Counted from the stretch's first letter, positions 16,500-25,238 are shown. The stretch is 52,228 nucleotides of DNA from Acidimicrobiales bacterium (GCA_030039755.1 JASHUY010000025.1:69158-121385), one strand, 5' to 3'. Notes: generated from the sequence alone by a model not told the origin. Program-made: numbers and translations.

Positions 16500-17652
16500 C
16501 CGATGGGACGCCCCGTTGTGGGACGCCTACCTCCATCCGGCCGAGGTGAGCGACCGGTGGCGAGCCCAGGGGGGCCGGGTCGTGGGGCTTCTCGGGTGGA
16601 CCGTTCCCCGGGAGTTGGTCACGGCGGCGGGGATGTTGCCGATCAGGCTGTCCACGCGCCGGCTCTGGCGTTCGAGGCCGCCGACTGCGGCCTCCTACGT
16701 GCCTGCCGTGGAGCTGACGCCCGCTGTGTCGCGTGTGCTGAGTGCGTTGCTCCACGATGCTCTCGACTGGCTGGACGGGCTCGTGATCGGGCGGGACACC
16801 GAAGCGCACACCAAGCTCTTCTTCGTAGTGCGGGAACTGCAGCGCACGGGCAGCCTGCCACGGGATGTGCCTGTCGCCTTCTTCGATCTTCTGCGTCTCC
16901 CGCACCGCACGAGCGCTCGGTACAACAGGCTCCGAGTCGCAGAACTTCTCTCAGTCCTCGCCGACTGGGCTGGCCGGGCGGTCGACGACGACGACCTGGT
17001 CCGGGGTATGGACGATCGAGCCGCCACGGCGGCGAGCCTGCGGTTGCTCGACGAGCGGCGCACCGCTCCGGTGCCCTCTGTCCGTGGCAGCCAGGCGCTC
17101 GTGGCCGCGCACGCCGCAGCGGTGCTCCCGGGACCCGAGGTGCGGCGGTGGCTGGCCGGAGCCCCCCGGCCGCGGGATCCGAATGACGCGACCTGCCCCA
17201 TGTCGAGCCGTTCCTCCGTGGCCGGCCCACGCGTCTTCGTCACGGGATCGAGCCGAGAGGAGGTCGCCAACTATGCGGTGCTCGAACGAGCGGGGTTGTG
17301 TCTCGTCGGCGAAGACCACGATTGGGGCGACGACGGGTCCGACGTTCTATCACCCGCGCTCGACCCGCTCGATCGCGTAGTCGACAGCTACCAGCTCGCG
17401 GCGAGGGCGGCTGCGCGTGCCGGGCTCGCCGAACGCATGGCGCGCACCTCGGCGAGAGTCCTTCGCACCGCTCCCGACGCCGTGCTGCAGTTGGTCCATG
17501 CCGACGACGAGGCCTCGGGGTGGGAATTGGCACCGCTGCGCGCGGTCCTCGAGGTGCCTGTCGTCTCGGTGAACGTGGACGATGGTCCGGCGATCGGGCG
17601 TGTACTCGAGGATGCCGCAGTTCGAGTGATCGAGGCAGTAGCCGGTGGCTGA
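16486..17652 (+). CDS. 2-hydroxyacyl-CoA dehydratase family subunit (HgdB-like), Fe-S cysteines absent
   Basis: The 388-residue product follows the fold of 2-hydroxyacyl-CoA dehydratase/benzoyl-CoA reductase subunits: VVGLLGWTVPRELVTAAGML at residues 25-45, the central VPVAFFDLLRLPHRTSARYN, and the late VFVTGSSREEVANYAVLERA. In catalytic members three cysteines bind a [4Fe-4S] cluster. Here their usual contexts read LLGWTVP, VELTPAVSR and GRDTEAHTK, none with Cys. The protein is thus unlikely to carry the normal cluster and may be a redox-independent lyase, a CoA-binding scaffold or something new. GTG 16486 overlaps the previous gene by 14 nt. No activator ATPase (HgdC) gene is present. Confidence 0.72.
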   Translation: MFGGSRWDAPLWDAYLHPAEVSDRWRAQGGRVVGLLGWTVPRELVTAAGMLPIRLSTRRLWRSRPPTAASYVPAVELTPAVSRVLSALLHDALDWLDGLVIGRDTEAHTKLFFVVRELQRTGSLPRDVPVAFFDLLRLPHRTSARYNRLRVAELLSVLADWAGRAVDDDDLVRGMDDRAATAASLRLLDERRTAPVPSVRGSQALVAAHAAAVLPGPEVRRWLAGAPRPRDPNDATCPMSSRSSVAGPRVFVTGSSREEVANYAVLERAGLCLVGEDHDWGDDGSDVLSPALDPLDRVVDSYQLAARAAARAGLAERMARTSARVLRTAPDAVLQLVHADDEASGWELAPLRAVLEVPVVSVNVDDGPAIGRVLEDAAVRVIEAVAGG

Positions 17653-18940
17653 GAGCGCCGGTATGCGTCGTCGCGCCGTGCTCGATTGCTCCGAGAGCTT
17701 CGCCCGCTACCAGCGCGAATGGTTCGAGGGGGTCCGAGCGCGGGCGAAGACAGGCGAGCCGTTTGCAGTGCTGAGCGCCGATGCACCCCACGAGATCTAC
17801 CGCGCGATGGACATCGACTACGTAGTCGTGCAGTGGTGGTCCTCGCTCATCGCCGCCAAGCAGCTAGGACCCGTGTACCTCGCGCGCCTGGCTGACGCCG
17901 GTTATCCGAACGACCACGATCAGTACAACGTCCTGCCATTGGGCGAAGTGCTCGCGGACGAGCCGGCTTCGGCGCCCTGGGGTGGTCTCCCGAGGCCAAC
18001 GATCCTGCAGACGTCGCTCTCCACGGACGGGATGCGCCAGTTGTTCGAGGTGTGGGCCGCGCGTACGGGCGCCGTCTTCTACCCGCTTGAGCATTCGGTG
18101 GACGTGCGCGCCGACCCGGGCGAAACCTGGTGGGAGGACCTTCCTCACGACTGGGACCGCTTCTTGCCTGCTGATCGCCTGGACCTGCTGGCCGACGAAC
18201 TGGCTGCGCTGGTGCGAGCGCTTGAAGAGACCACGGGGCGGCGCTTTTCCGAGAGCCGGTTCGGCGAGGTCATGGACCTCGCCAATCGACAGGCCGAGCA
18301 CAACCGAGCGACGCGGGACCTGGTGGCCGTGACGATCCCGGCACCGGTAAGTGTCGCCGACACCATGCCGGCGGTGATGATCCCGCAGTGGCACCGGGGC
18401 AGTCAATGGGGTTACGAAGCTGCTGGCCGCCTCCGATCCGAGGTGGAGGAGCGGGTGGCAGCCGGCGCGGGCGCCTGCCCCAACGAACGGGTGCGACTCA
18501 TGTGGCTCGGGCGCGGCTTGTGGTCGAGCATGGGGCTCTACCAATGGTTCGAGGACGAGCTCGGTGCGGTATTCGTCTGGTCGATGTACCTCGGACTGGC
18601 TGCAGACGGCTATTTGCGCTACATCGACGGGCGCGACCCCTTGCGGGCATTGGCCGCGCGCCTGGTTCCGATGGGCGACGTACTGCGGATGCCGCCTTGG
18701 TCGAGCGCGTGGCACGTGAAAGAGGCGCAGCTGCACCAGATCGATGGAGCTGTGAGCTTCGGCGAGGATGACTACTTCAGCGCCGCCCGGCTTGAGTCGG
18801 CCGGCGTTCCGGTGCTTTCCATCCGCGCCGACAATGTCGACCGGCGCACGTGGACCGAGGCGTCGGTGCGAGACGCGGTCAGCGAGTTCGTCGAAGCGCG
18901 GGTCGAGCCGGTGGCTGCAAGGAGGCGGGATGGAGGGTGA
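17645..18940 (+). CDS. 2-hydroxyacyl-CoA dehydratase family subunit (HgdA-like partner), Fe-S cysteines absent
   Basis: This is the second subunit of the HgdA/HgdB-like pair, 431 residues, overlapping the first by 8 nt. Family blocks include an early SFARYQREWFEGVRARA helix, DAPHEIYRAMDIDYVVVQWW (the substrate-facing region in active relatives), ETTGRRFSESRFGEVMDLAN, and a late QIDGAVSFGEDDYFSAARLE followed by VPVLSIRADNVDRR, matching the GVPVLxxxxDxxD end of the family. Only two cysteines occur (LDCSES and AGACPNE), neither at a cluster-ligand position. The matching loss in both partners argues for a functional, cluster-free heterodimer rather than decay. Confidence 0.7.
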   Translation: MAESAGMRRRAVLDCSESFARYQREWFEGVRARAKTGEPFAVLSADAPHEIYRAMDIDYVVVQWWSSLIAAKQLGPVYLARLADAGYPNDHDQYNVLPLGEVLADEPASAPWGGLPRPTILQTSLSTDGMRQLFEVWAARTGAVFYPLEHSVDVRADPGETWWEDLPHDWDRFLPADRLDLLADELAALVRALEETTGRRFSESRFGEVMDLANRQAEHNRATRDLVAVTIPAPVSVADTMPAVMIPQWHRGSQWGYEAAGRLRSEVEERVAAGAGACPNERVRLMWLGRGLWSSMGLYQWFEDELGAVFVWSMYLGLAADGYLRYIDGRDPLRALAARLVPMGDVLRMPPWSSAWHVKEAQLHQIDGAVSFGEDDYFSAARLESAGVPVLSIRADNVDRRTWTEASVRDAVSEFVEARVEPVAARRRDGG

Positions 18941-20180
18941 CGGGCAGGTGGTTGATGGGCCGCTCGCCGGGGTGCGGGTCATCGACCTGACCCGAGCCCT
19001 TGCCGGGCCGTTCTGCACGCTCGTGCTGGCCGGGCTTGGCGCGGACGTGATCAAACTCGAGGAACCCGCTGTGGGCGACGTTGCCCGCGGAAACGCGCCG
19101 TACGTCGGCCCGGCAGGTCTCGGCATGTCGCCCTCGGGTCCCGACGACCTGTCGTTGGCCACGCTGAACCGATGTCGTGGCAAGCGCAGTGTGACTCTCG
19201 ACTTGAAGAGGACGGGGGCGCAGCGCATCTTCGAAGACCTGGTTTGTCACGCCGACGTGGTCGTCGAGAATTTCTCGAGTGGCACCGCCGAACGGCTCGG
19301 GGTCGGCTACGCGGTGGCTCGCTCGGCGAACCCGTCGATCGTCTACTGCTCCATCAGCGGGTTCGGGGCGGGCTCCGACTCCGGGGTGCGCGCCATGGAC
19401 GCCATCATCCAAGCGCTGAGCGGCATCATGCTGACCAGCGGGGATGCCGAGGACCCTCCGATTCGCGTGGGAGTGCCGGTGGCCGACGTTCTCACTCCAG
19501 TTTGGGCAGTGGTGGGGATCCTGGCGGCGCTACAGCGCCGGCAGCGGAGCGGAACGGGGGAGCACGTCGACGTGTCGATGCTGGGGGTGCTCACGTCGTT
19601 GGTGGCGTCGGAGGACTGGGCGGCTCTCGGCCAGCTGGGCCAGCCGATGCGCACGGGGCCGACGCTGCCACGCCTGGCACCTTTCGGGCTCTATCGCTGT
19701 GCAGACGGCTGGATTGCCCTAGTTGCGCCGCAGGACAAGCTGGTTGCCGCACTGTTCGGGGCAATGGGCCGGCCCGAGCTGCAGAAGGACCCACGCTTTG
19801 CGACTCGCGACGTCCGGGTCAGCCATCACAGTGAGCTGTCGATCGAGATCGAGAGCTGGACCGCAGAGCTGTCGGTGGCGGCGGTGGTCGATGCGCTCGA
19901 TGCCGCCGGGGTTCCCGCAGCGCCGGTCCGATCGCCGGTCGAGGCCGTCATCGACCGACGGGTGGTGGCGCGCCGCGAAACGGTCCAGGTCGAGCACCCG
20001 CGGGTGGGTCCGGTCGACGGCCTGTGGACGTCGGGGGTGCCGGTGCGCATGTCTGGAGACGGGGTGGGCTTCACCCGTCTTGCGCCTTATCTCGGCGAGC
20101 ACACCGAGGAAGTGTTGTCCGGGCTGTGTGGTTACTCGTTGGAAGAGCTCCGCGCGCTCCGGCGCCAAAGAGTGATCTGA
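18930..20180 (+). CDS. class III CoA-transferase (CaiB/BaiF family)
   Basis: The 416-residue product is a typical family III CoA-transferase, moving CoA between acyl-CoA and a free acid through an aspartyl-CoA thioester. It opens with GPLAGVRVIDLTRALAGPFC and VLAGLGADVIKLEEP, and has LDLKRTGAQRIFEDLVCHAD, VVVENFSSGTAERLGVGYA, and SGVRAMDAIIQALSGIM, which contains the expected catalytic Asp. ATG 18930 is fixed by AAGGAGG at 18919-18925 and overlaps the previous gene by 11 nt. In this operon it would activate the pathway acid for the HgdAB-like pair. It is the last gene of the co-directional cluster. Confidence 0.92.
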   Translation: MEGDGQVVDGPLAGVRVIDLTRALAGPFCTLVLAGLGADVIKLEEPAVGDVARGNAPYVGPAGLGMSPSGPDDLSLATLNRCRGKRSVTLDLKRTGAQRIFEDLVCHADVVVENFSSGTAERLGVGYAVARSANPSIVYCSISGFGAGSDSGVRAMDAIIQALSGIMLTSGDAEDPPIRVGVPVADVLTPVWAVVGILAALQRRQRSGTGEHVDVSMLGVLTSLVASEDWAALGQLGQPMRTGPTLPRLAPFGLYRCADGWIALVAPQDKLVAALFGAMGRPELQKDPRFATRDVRVSHHSELSIEIESWTAELSVAAVVDALDAAGVPAAPVRSPVEAVIDRRVVARRETVQVEHPRVGPVDGLWTSGVPVRMSGDGVGFTRLAPYLGEHTEEVLSGLCGYSLEELRALRRQRVI

Positions 20181-20354
20181 CCAGGGCGGAAAGCGCCTCT
20201 TCGCGAAGGATCTTGCGATGGACGGCGGAACCTACGGGGCCCACGCAGAAATGCCTAAGAAGGTTGGTGCCCTCGCTCACGCGATGGCCCGACGAGCACG
20301 CAGAAGGTGACGGTCTCAGCGTGGGACGGAGTCGTTGGGGTGCGGGGGCCCTGC

Positions 20355-20799
20355 GTGAGTCCCATTTCCTACCCAGTGCACAAGACGTTCGTCGAAACCG
20401 AACGCTGGACTCTGGTCGGGGCCGGCCGCTCAAGAGCCAGAACGGGCGACCACTTCCGTTACACCCTGACGCTCGCAAACGGGGATGAGCTGTTCATGCG
20501 CTTCTCGCACGGCTCTGGGCAGATCGACGACCCCAACCGCGTCGCTGCCATTCTCCGTGAGCAGTTGCAGGTCTCCAATGACGACTTCTAGGCATGCGTG
20601 GAGCGAGGAGTGCTACCTCCACGACCGCAGGCTCCAAGGGTAGCAGCGGACCAAGAGGCGGCTGGACTACGAGCTGGTCCAAAACCTCATCGACAGGGTG
20701 GGACTAGGCGAAGAAGAGGTGAGCCATCTGTCGAAGGAAAGAGCGGTTCGGCGGTGGCAGGAGTATCTCGCCCGTGAGCCGGCCCGGCCTCAAGAGTGA
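20355..20799 (+). pseudogene. HicA-like toxin-type gene broken by a TAG and a frameshift
   Basis: From GTG 20355 the frame encodes KTFVETERWTLVGAGRSRAR, then GDHFRYTLTLANGDELFMRF, SHGSGQIDDPNRVAAILREQ and LQVSNDDF, ending at TAG 20589-20591. This resembles actinobacterial proteins annotated as cytotoxic translational repressors of toxin-antitoxin systems, in which (E/D)FW(A/D)CV follows. Here TAG stands where TGG (Trp) is expected and the next codons read ACVERGVLPPRPQAP. The C-terminal part (RRLDYELVQNLIDRVGLGEE and VSHLSKERAVRRWQEYL) then continues in the +1 frame to TGA 20797-20799. One nonsense change plus one frameshift makes a nonfunctional gene likely. Confidence 0.6.
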
Positions 20800-20927
20800 C
20801 GGGCTCATCGACGTGAGGTTGCCTCGGCGGAAGCTCCATCTTGTGCCTCGGGAGTCGTCCCGGGAGCAAGTTCGTCGAGAAGCAAGCTGTGCCGTACGTC
20901 GCACCGAGCCACCGGTCTCGCCTGCTC

Positions 20928-23441
20928 TCAGTCAGTGAGCAATCCCATCTCATGGGCGATGCCGGCCGCCTGCACACGGCCACCGACCCCGAGCTTTCGC
21001 AGGATGTTCGAGACGTGCACACCGGCGGTTCCCGCGCTGATGAACAGTTCGGCGCCGATCTCGCGGTTGGTGAGGCCGCGAGCGACCAGCCGAAGCACGT
21101 CGATCTCCCGGTCAGTCAGACCACGCTGATCGAGGTCGCGACCCACCTCACCGGAAGCCTCGGTGTCGCTGGGGTCGTGTTGCCCGCTCCGCGTGGTCGG
21201 CGGTACACCCGAAAGCTCCCACTGTGCGGACTGCACAACCCTCTCGAGGTCAGCGCACCGTCCCTCTTCGACGGCCGCCGAATACCGGTCGTGGCCGAGG
21301 CGGCGCTCCAGTGCCGCCTGGGTCGCCTCGACTCGGCCGCGTTCGCTCGGCGGGGTCGGGGCGCCGAGCTCTTCACGCAGTGCCGCTGCCGCGCCGAGCA
21401 GAAGCGCGGCCTGGAGGGGGTCGCGATCGCGCAGCTCGAAGTCGGCGACGGTCTCGAGCACGCTGGCGGTGCGCCAACGGTCGCCCAGTTCGACGTGGCC
21501 GCGCAGCGCCTGGCCGAGCAGGGCGCGCGCCCGCTCGGGATGTTGGGCTGCGAGGGCTACGGCAAGCAGATGGGCTGACCAGGCGATCCCCTCGGCGAAA
21601 CCGATCTCCTTGGAGATCGCCAGGCTCTCTTCGAACTGCGCGGCGGCGTGCTCTCGCTCACCGGCCACCAGGCTTGCCGCGCCGAGGTTGATGAGCGCGC
21701 TTGCTTCTTCGTGCCTGCGGCCGTGCCGGCGGAACGTTGCCAACGCGTCGGCGCACAGCTCCGCAGCTCGGACCGGGTCGCCCTCGAGCCAGGCGGCGAA
21801 GCCGAGGTGGTCCTCGCACAACGCCGCGCTCACCTCGTCGCCAAACTCGGAGCGGATCTCCAGGCTGGCCTCGCACAGGGCCCGGGCGTCGGCGTAGCGG
21901 GCCTCCTCGCGGGCGATTGAGCCGAGGCGGTACAGCGTGGTTGCGAGTCCGACGCGGTCGCCGAGTTCCTCGTACAAGGCGTTCGCCGCGTGAAGACGCT
22001 CGCGAGCGACGCCGTAGTCGCACTGGAAGAAGGCGAAGATTCCTGCCGCGGTGAGCGTGCCGGCCTGTACCGGCGCCGACGTGGCAGGTGCCTGCTCGGC
22101 TGCTTCCTCCAGCCAGTGACGGCCCTCGTTGTAATGGCCGCGCCGGTACCAGAATGGCCACATTGCGGCCGCGAGGTGGCACCCGGTCTCCGGCCGGTGG
22201 CGAAGGCTCCACTCGAGCGCGGCTCGCACATTGTCGTTCTCGAGCTCCAACCGGTCGAGCCACCGCACCTGGTCGGGACCGTCGAGGCCCGCCCGAGCGT
22301 GCAGCGCCAGCACGAGGTAGAACTCCGCGTGACCAGCACGCACCCCGTGGTTGTCTGGGCTCTCTGCGAGGCGTCTCTCGCCGTACTGGCGGACCGTTTC
22401 GAGCATCCGGTAGCGGCTCTCGACCCCCCGATCGGCGACCTGTAGCAGCGACTTGCCGACGAGGGCGGCGATGAGGCCGAGCACGTGGTTCTCCGACAGG
22501 TCCTCGCCGGCGGCGACCGCCTCGGCGGCAAGCAGCGAGAAGCTGCCACGGAAGCAGGCGAGTCGGCGAAAGAGCAGCTGTTCCTCGTCGCCCAACAGGC
22601 CATGGCTCCAGTCGAGCGTGGCGACGAGGGTCTGCTGGCGTGCGGGGGCGGTGCGGCTGGGGTGGCGCAAGAGCCCGACGTCGCGTTCGAGCCGCTCAGC
22701 GATCTGGGCGACGCTGAGGACACCGACTCGGACGGCTGCAAGTTCAATGGCGAGCGGCAGTCCGTCGAGCTGGTGGCAAAGACGTGACGCTGCGGCGAGC
22801 TCTGCACCTTCGAGCGCGAATCCGGGCATCACCGCGCTTGCCCTTTGGGCGAAGAGCTGAACCGCCTCGCTGATCGCGGCCTCACCCTCCGGCACGTCGA
22901 GACGCAATCCGCCGAGACGGATCACGTGCTCGCCCGGGACACCGACCATCTCCCGCGAGGTGGCGAGCACGCGCACCCACGGCGCACGCTGCAAGAGCAG
23001 CTCGCAAAGGACAGCGACCTCGTACGCGACGTGCTCACAGTTGTCGAGCACGAGCAGGAGGCTGCGTTCTTCCAGGTGCCGGACGAGGGTGGCTCCGCTG
23101 TCCTCCGCGGACTGCGGAACGCCCAAGGTGGAGAGCACCACGGCGTTGACCGGCAGCTCGCGCCCCGAGGTCGACGCCAGATCGGCCCACCAGCATCCAT
23201 CAGCGAAGCGTTCGCACTGTCCTGCGGCCACGGCGAGCGCAAGTCGCGTCTTGCCGCATCCACCGGTTCCGGTGATCGTGACCAGGCGGTGGGTCGCGAC
23301 GAGCTCGGTGAGCTCCCGCAACTCACTGTCTCGGCCGACGAGCGGGGTGAGCGCGACCGGCAGGTTCCCGGAGGTCGCCAGGAGCGTCGTGGTCGCGGCC
23401 GTGCCCGGCTCGAGAGCGTCCCCAGGCAGCGCCGCCGCCAC
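20928..23441 (-). CDS. LuxR-family regulator with AAA/NB-ARC-type ATPase (LAL type)
   Basis: This is a large regulator of about 837 residues on the minus strand. It begins near NLPVALTPLVGRDSELREL, followed by Walker A GTGGCGKTRLALAVA and Walker B LLLVLDNCEHV, a winged-helix region (RTAPARQQTLVATLDWSHGL), a long TPR-like helical middle, and a C-terminal LuxR helix-turn-helix, GLTDREIDVLRLVARGLTNR through ILRKLGVGGRVQAAGIAHEM. Such proteins are ATP-dependent activators. GTG 23441 is preferred over TTG 23558 because the extra residues are low-complexity and would cover an intergenic motif at 23484. It sits divergent to 23613 and may control the neighbouring exported-protein genes (inference). 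Confidence 0.88.
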   Translation of the reverse strand: MAAALPGDALEPGTAATTTLLATSGNLPVALTPLVGRDSELRELTELVATHRLVTITGTGGCGKTRLALAVAAGQCERFADGCWWADLASTSGRELPVNAVVLSTLGVPQSAEDSGATLVRHLEERSLLLVLDNCEHVAYEVAVLCELLLQRAPWVRVLATSREMVGVPGEHVIRLGGLRLDVPEGEAAISEAVQLFAQRASAVMPGFALEGAELAAASRLCHQLDGLPLAIELAAVRVGVLSVAQIAERLERDVGLLRHPSRTAPARQQTLVATLDWSHGLLGDEEQLLFRRLACFRGSFSLLAAEAVAAGEDLSENHVLGLIAALVGKSLLQVADRGVESRYRMLETVRQYGERRLAESPDNHGVRAGHAEFYLVLALHARAGLDGPDQVRWLDRLELENDNVRAALEWSLRHRPETGCHLAAAMWPFWYRRGHYNEGRHWLEEAAEQAPATSAPVQAGTLTAAGIFAFFQCDYGVARERLHAANALYEELGDRVGLATTLYRLGSIAREEARYADARALCEASLEIRSEFGDEVSAALCEDHLGFAAWLEGDPVRAAELCADALATFRRHGRRHEEASALINLGAASLVAGEREHAAAQFEESLAISKEIGFAEGIAWSAHLLAVALAAQHPERARALLGQALRGHVELGDRWRTASVLETVADFELRDRDPLQAALLLGAAAALREELGAPTPPSERGRVEATQAALERRLGHDRYSAAVEEGRCADLERVVQSAQWELSGVPPTTRSGQHDPSDTEASGEVGRDLDQRGLTDREIDVLRLVARGLTNREIGAELFISAGTAGVHVSNILRKLGVGGRVQAAGIAHEMGLLTD

Positions 23442-23483
23442 CCTTCCACAATTGCATAGCCCGGCGGTCCTCGGGCTTCCTCG

Positions 23484-24055
23484 TATAGAGGTCGCGAGAT
23501 GGTCGCCGGTGGCCCCGGCCCGGTGGGACCCGCCAGATCCGACCTGGGCACGAGTCAATCTTGGTCGCGTGCCAGATGCGCAGGGCCTGAGCAGTAGGCA
23601 GACTTCGACACCGTGAAGGATGACGATGACGTCTCCATCCTCGCCGGCTCCGCCCAGGTGGCGGCTGGGGGGGAGCTTGATGAACCCGCCGCGCTGCTCC
23701 GCCTTCGCGAGTGGGCGTGGGGCCGCGGCCGCACCGACGTCCTCGGGCGCCTCAACGCGCGCGACGCCGCGCTCGAATTCGTCGCGGAGCCGACCATCTT
23801 GCGACTACTCCGCCTGCGCGAGATGCTGCCGGTGAGGCCGCGATCGGACTGGGTCGAGTCAGCGGTCGGCGAGCTCAGCCTCGGCAACGCCCATCCGACG
23901 GCACTCGAAGCACTGGCGCGTAACCTCGCTCCCTGGTTGGCCTTGCTGTCCTGGCAACTCGTTGCCGACCTGGAGGAGGAGGCTGCCGCGCCCGCAGCAG
24001 CGAGCGCTCCGTCAGACGCACCCAACTCGCCGCAAGCTCGATAGCGACCTCTATA
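23484..24055. repeat. inverted copies of TATAGAGGTCGC flanking the small gene
   Basis: TATAGAGGTCGC occurs on the plus strand at 23484-23495 and on the minus strand at 24044-24055. The first copy lies between the divergent LAL and 23613 genes. The second overlaps the stop of 23613 and lies about 145 nt upstream of the exported HAF-repeat gene. Two perfect 12-mers 550 nt apart are unlikely by chance and could be regulator-binding sites or ends of a small mobile unit. Confidence 0.5.
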
Positions 24056-24106
24056 CAGCCTCGACCGGCCGGCCGCGTGCGAAGTAGTCGTTCGCCAGAT
24101 GCGCAG
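23571..24106. repeat. direct copies of GCCAGATGCGCAG flanking the small gene
   Basis: The 13-mer GCCAGATGCGCAG occurs at 23571-23583, 30 nt before GTG 23613, and again at 24094-24106, about 95 nt before ATG 24201. Each copy lies close to one copy of the TATAGAGGTCGC motif and upstream of a plus-strand gene, so a shared regulatory site is plausible. Confidence 0.5.
23613..24044 (+). CDS. hypothetical protein, 143 aa
   Basis: I do not recognise a family. The product has protein-like composition: acidic, with leucine-rich amphipathic helices such as EPAALLRLREWAWGRGRTDV and LEFVAEPTILRLLRLREML, a short hydrophobic stretch PWLALLSWQLVADLEEE, and a disordered Ala/Pro/Ser tail. No signal peptide or clear membrane span is present. 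It starts with GTG, divergent from the LAL regulator, and is bracketed by the two repeated motifs described at 23484-24106. The opposite strand is also open but arginine/serine-rich and lacks protein character. It may be a helical partner of the regulator (speculative). Confidence 0.5.
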   Translation: MKDDDDVSILAGSAQVAAGGELDEPAALLRLREWAWGRGRTDVLGRLNARDAALEFVAEPTILRLLRLREMLPVRPRSDWVESAVGELSLGNAHPTALEALARNLAPWLALLSWQLVADLEEEAAAPAAASAPSDAPNSPQAR

Positions 24107-24200
24107 CTTCGCCGGGAGGGCGCAGAGTATTCCTTGCACCAACCCGGTGCGGACTTTCGACTCGCAAGAGCGGAACACCGATCACAAAAGGAGCTTCTCG

Positions 24201-25229
24201 ATGCGCGCCCCCACTGTCCCAATCGTCGGGTCCGAGCGGACCCCGAATCGCCGTTTGCGGCGTCTCGGCACGGCGTCGGTTCTCGTCGCGTTCGCCGGCG
24301 TCACCGCGCTCGCCCTTCCTGCGGGGGCTCTGATGCAGGACCCGCCTCTGGCTGTGAACGTCGTGTCGGTGTCCCCTGGCCTCACGGCCACCTATCAGTT
24401 CACGACCCTCGACAACCAGGCCGACCCGGCCTTCAACCAGCTCCTCGGGATCAACGACCTCGGCACGATCGCCGGGTACTTTGGCAGCGGGACGTCGGTG
24501 TCGCAGCCGAACAAGGGCTACACGCTCTCGGCCTATTCGGGAATGACCTACACCAACGAGAACTTCCCGGGCTCGGCGCAGACTCAGGTGACCGGCCTCA
24601 ACGACATGGGCAAGACCGTCGGCTTCTACGCCGACGCGGCAGGCGACAACTTCGGCTTCTGGCTGAAGAACGGCCGGTTCTCCTCCTTCTCGGCTCCAGG
24701 CGCTGCCGGCAAGACGAAGACCACGCAGTTACTCGGCGTCAACAACGAGGGCATGGCGGTCGGGTTCTACAACGACGTCAACGGGAACGCCCACGCCTTC
24801 GAGCTCGATACGAAGACCGGCGCCTACAACCCGATCACGATCCCCGGCGCCGTGCAGACGACCGCCAGCGCGATCAACGACATCGGGGACATCGCCGGCT
24901 TCTACGTCGACGCGAAGATGGTGACCAGGAGCTTCCTCTTGCGCGGCAGCACACTCGAGATCCTCGCCGTCCCGGGAGCCTCAGCTACCGAGGCATTCGG
25001 CGTCAATGACAGCGACCAGGTCGTCGGCCAGTACACCCTCGGCAAGTCGACGTACGGCTTCATCGAGCAGAACAACCACTACACCACGATCAACGACCCC
25101 TTCGGACCGGGCGCGACCACGGTCAACGGCATCAACAACCTTGGTGACATCGTCGGCTTCTACACAGACGCCACCGGCAACACCGACGGCTTCGTCGCAC
25201 AGCCGCAGTACCTGCACACCGGGTCCTGA
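24201..25229 (+). CDS. exported HAF-repeat (propeller-like) protein
   Basis: This 342-residue exported protein has a signal peptide (RRLRRLGTASVLVAFAGVTALALPAGA) and six to seven copies of a repeat of about 45 residues around G(I/V/L)N(D/N)xGxxxGFY, for example GINDLGTIAGYF, GLNDMGKTVGFYADAAGDNF, GVNNEGMAVGFYNDVNGNAH and GINNLGDIVGFYTDATGNTD. These match HAF-type extracellular repeats, thought to fold as a beta-propeller; the function is unknown. ATG 24201 has AAAGGAG 8-10 nt upstream. It is the first of several secreted repeat proteins and ends at two strong hairpins. Confidence 0.8.
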   Translation: MRAPTVPIVGSERTPNRRLRRLGTASVLVAFAGVTALALPAGALMQDPPLAVNVVSVSPGLTATYQFTTLDNQADPAFNQLLGINDLGTIAGYFGSGTSVSQPNKGYTLSAYSGMTYTNENFPGSAQTQVTGLNDMGKTVGFYADAAGDNFGFWLKNGRFSSFSAPGAAGKTKTTQLLGVNNEGMAVGFYNDVNGNAHAFELDTKTGAYNPITIPGAVQTTASAINDIGDIAGFYVDAKMVTRSFLLRGSTLEILAVPGASATEAFGVNDSDQVVGQYTLGKSTYGFIEQNNHYTTINDPFGPGATTVNGINNLGDIVGFYTDATGNTDGFVAQPQYLHTGS

Positions 25230-25238
25230 TCCAGAGTC

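Noticed and set aside
16486-18940. Benzoyl-CoA reductase (anaerobic aromatic degradation)
   Set aside because: No Fe-S cysteines, no activator ATPase and no partner subunits; aerobic P450s are in the same operon.
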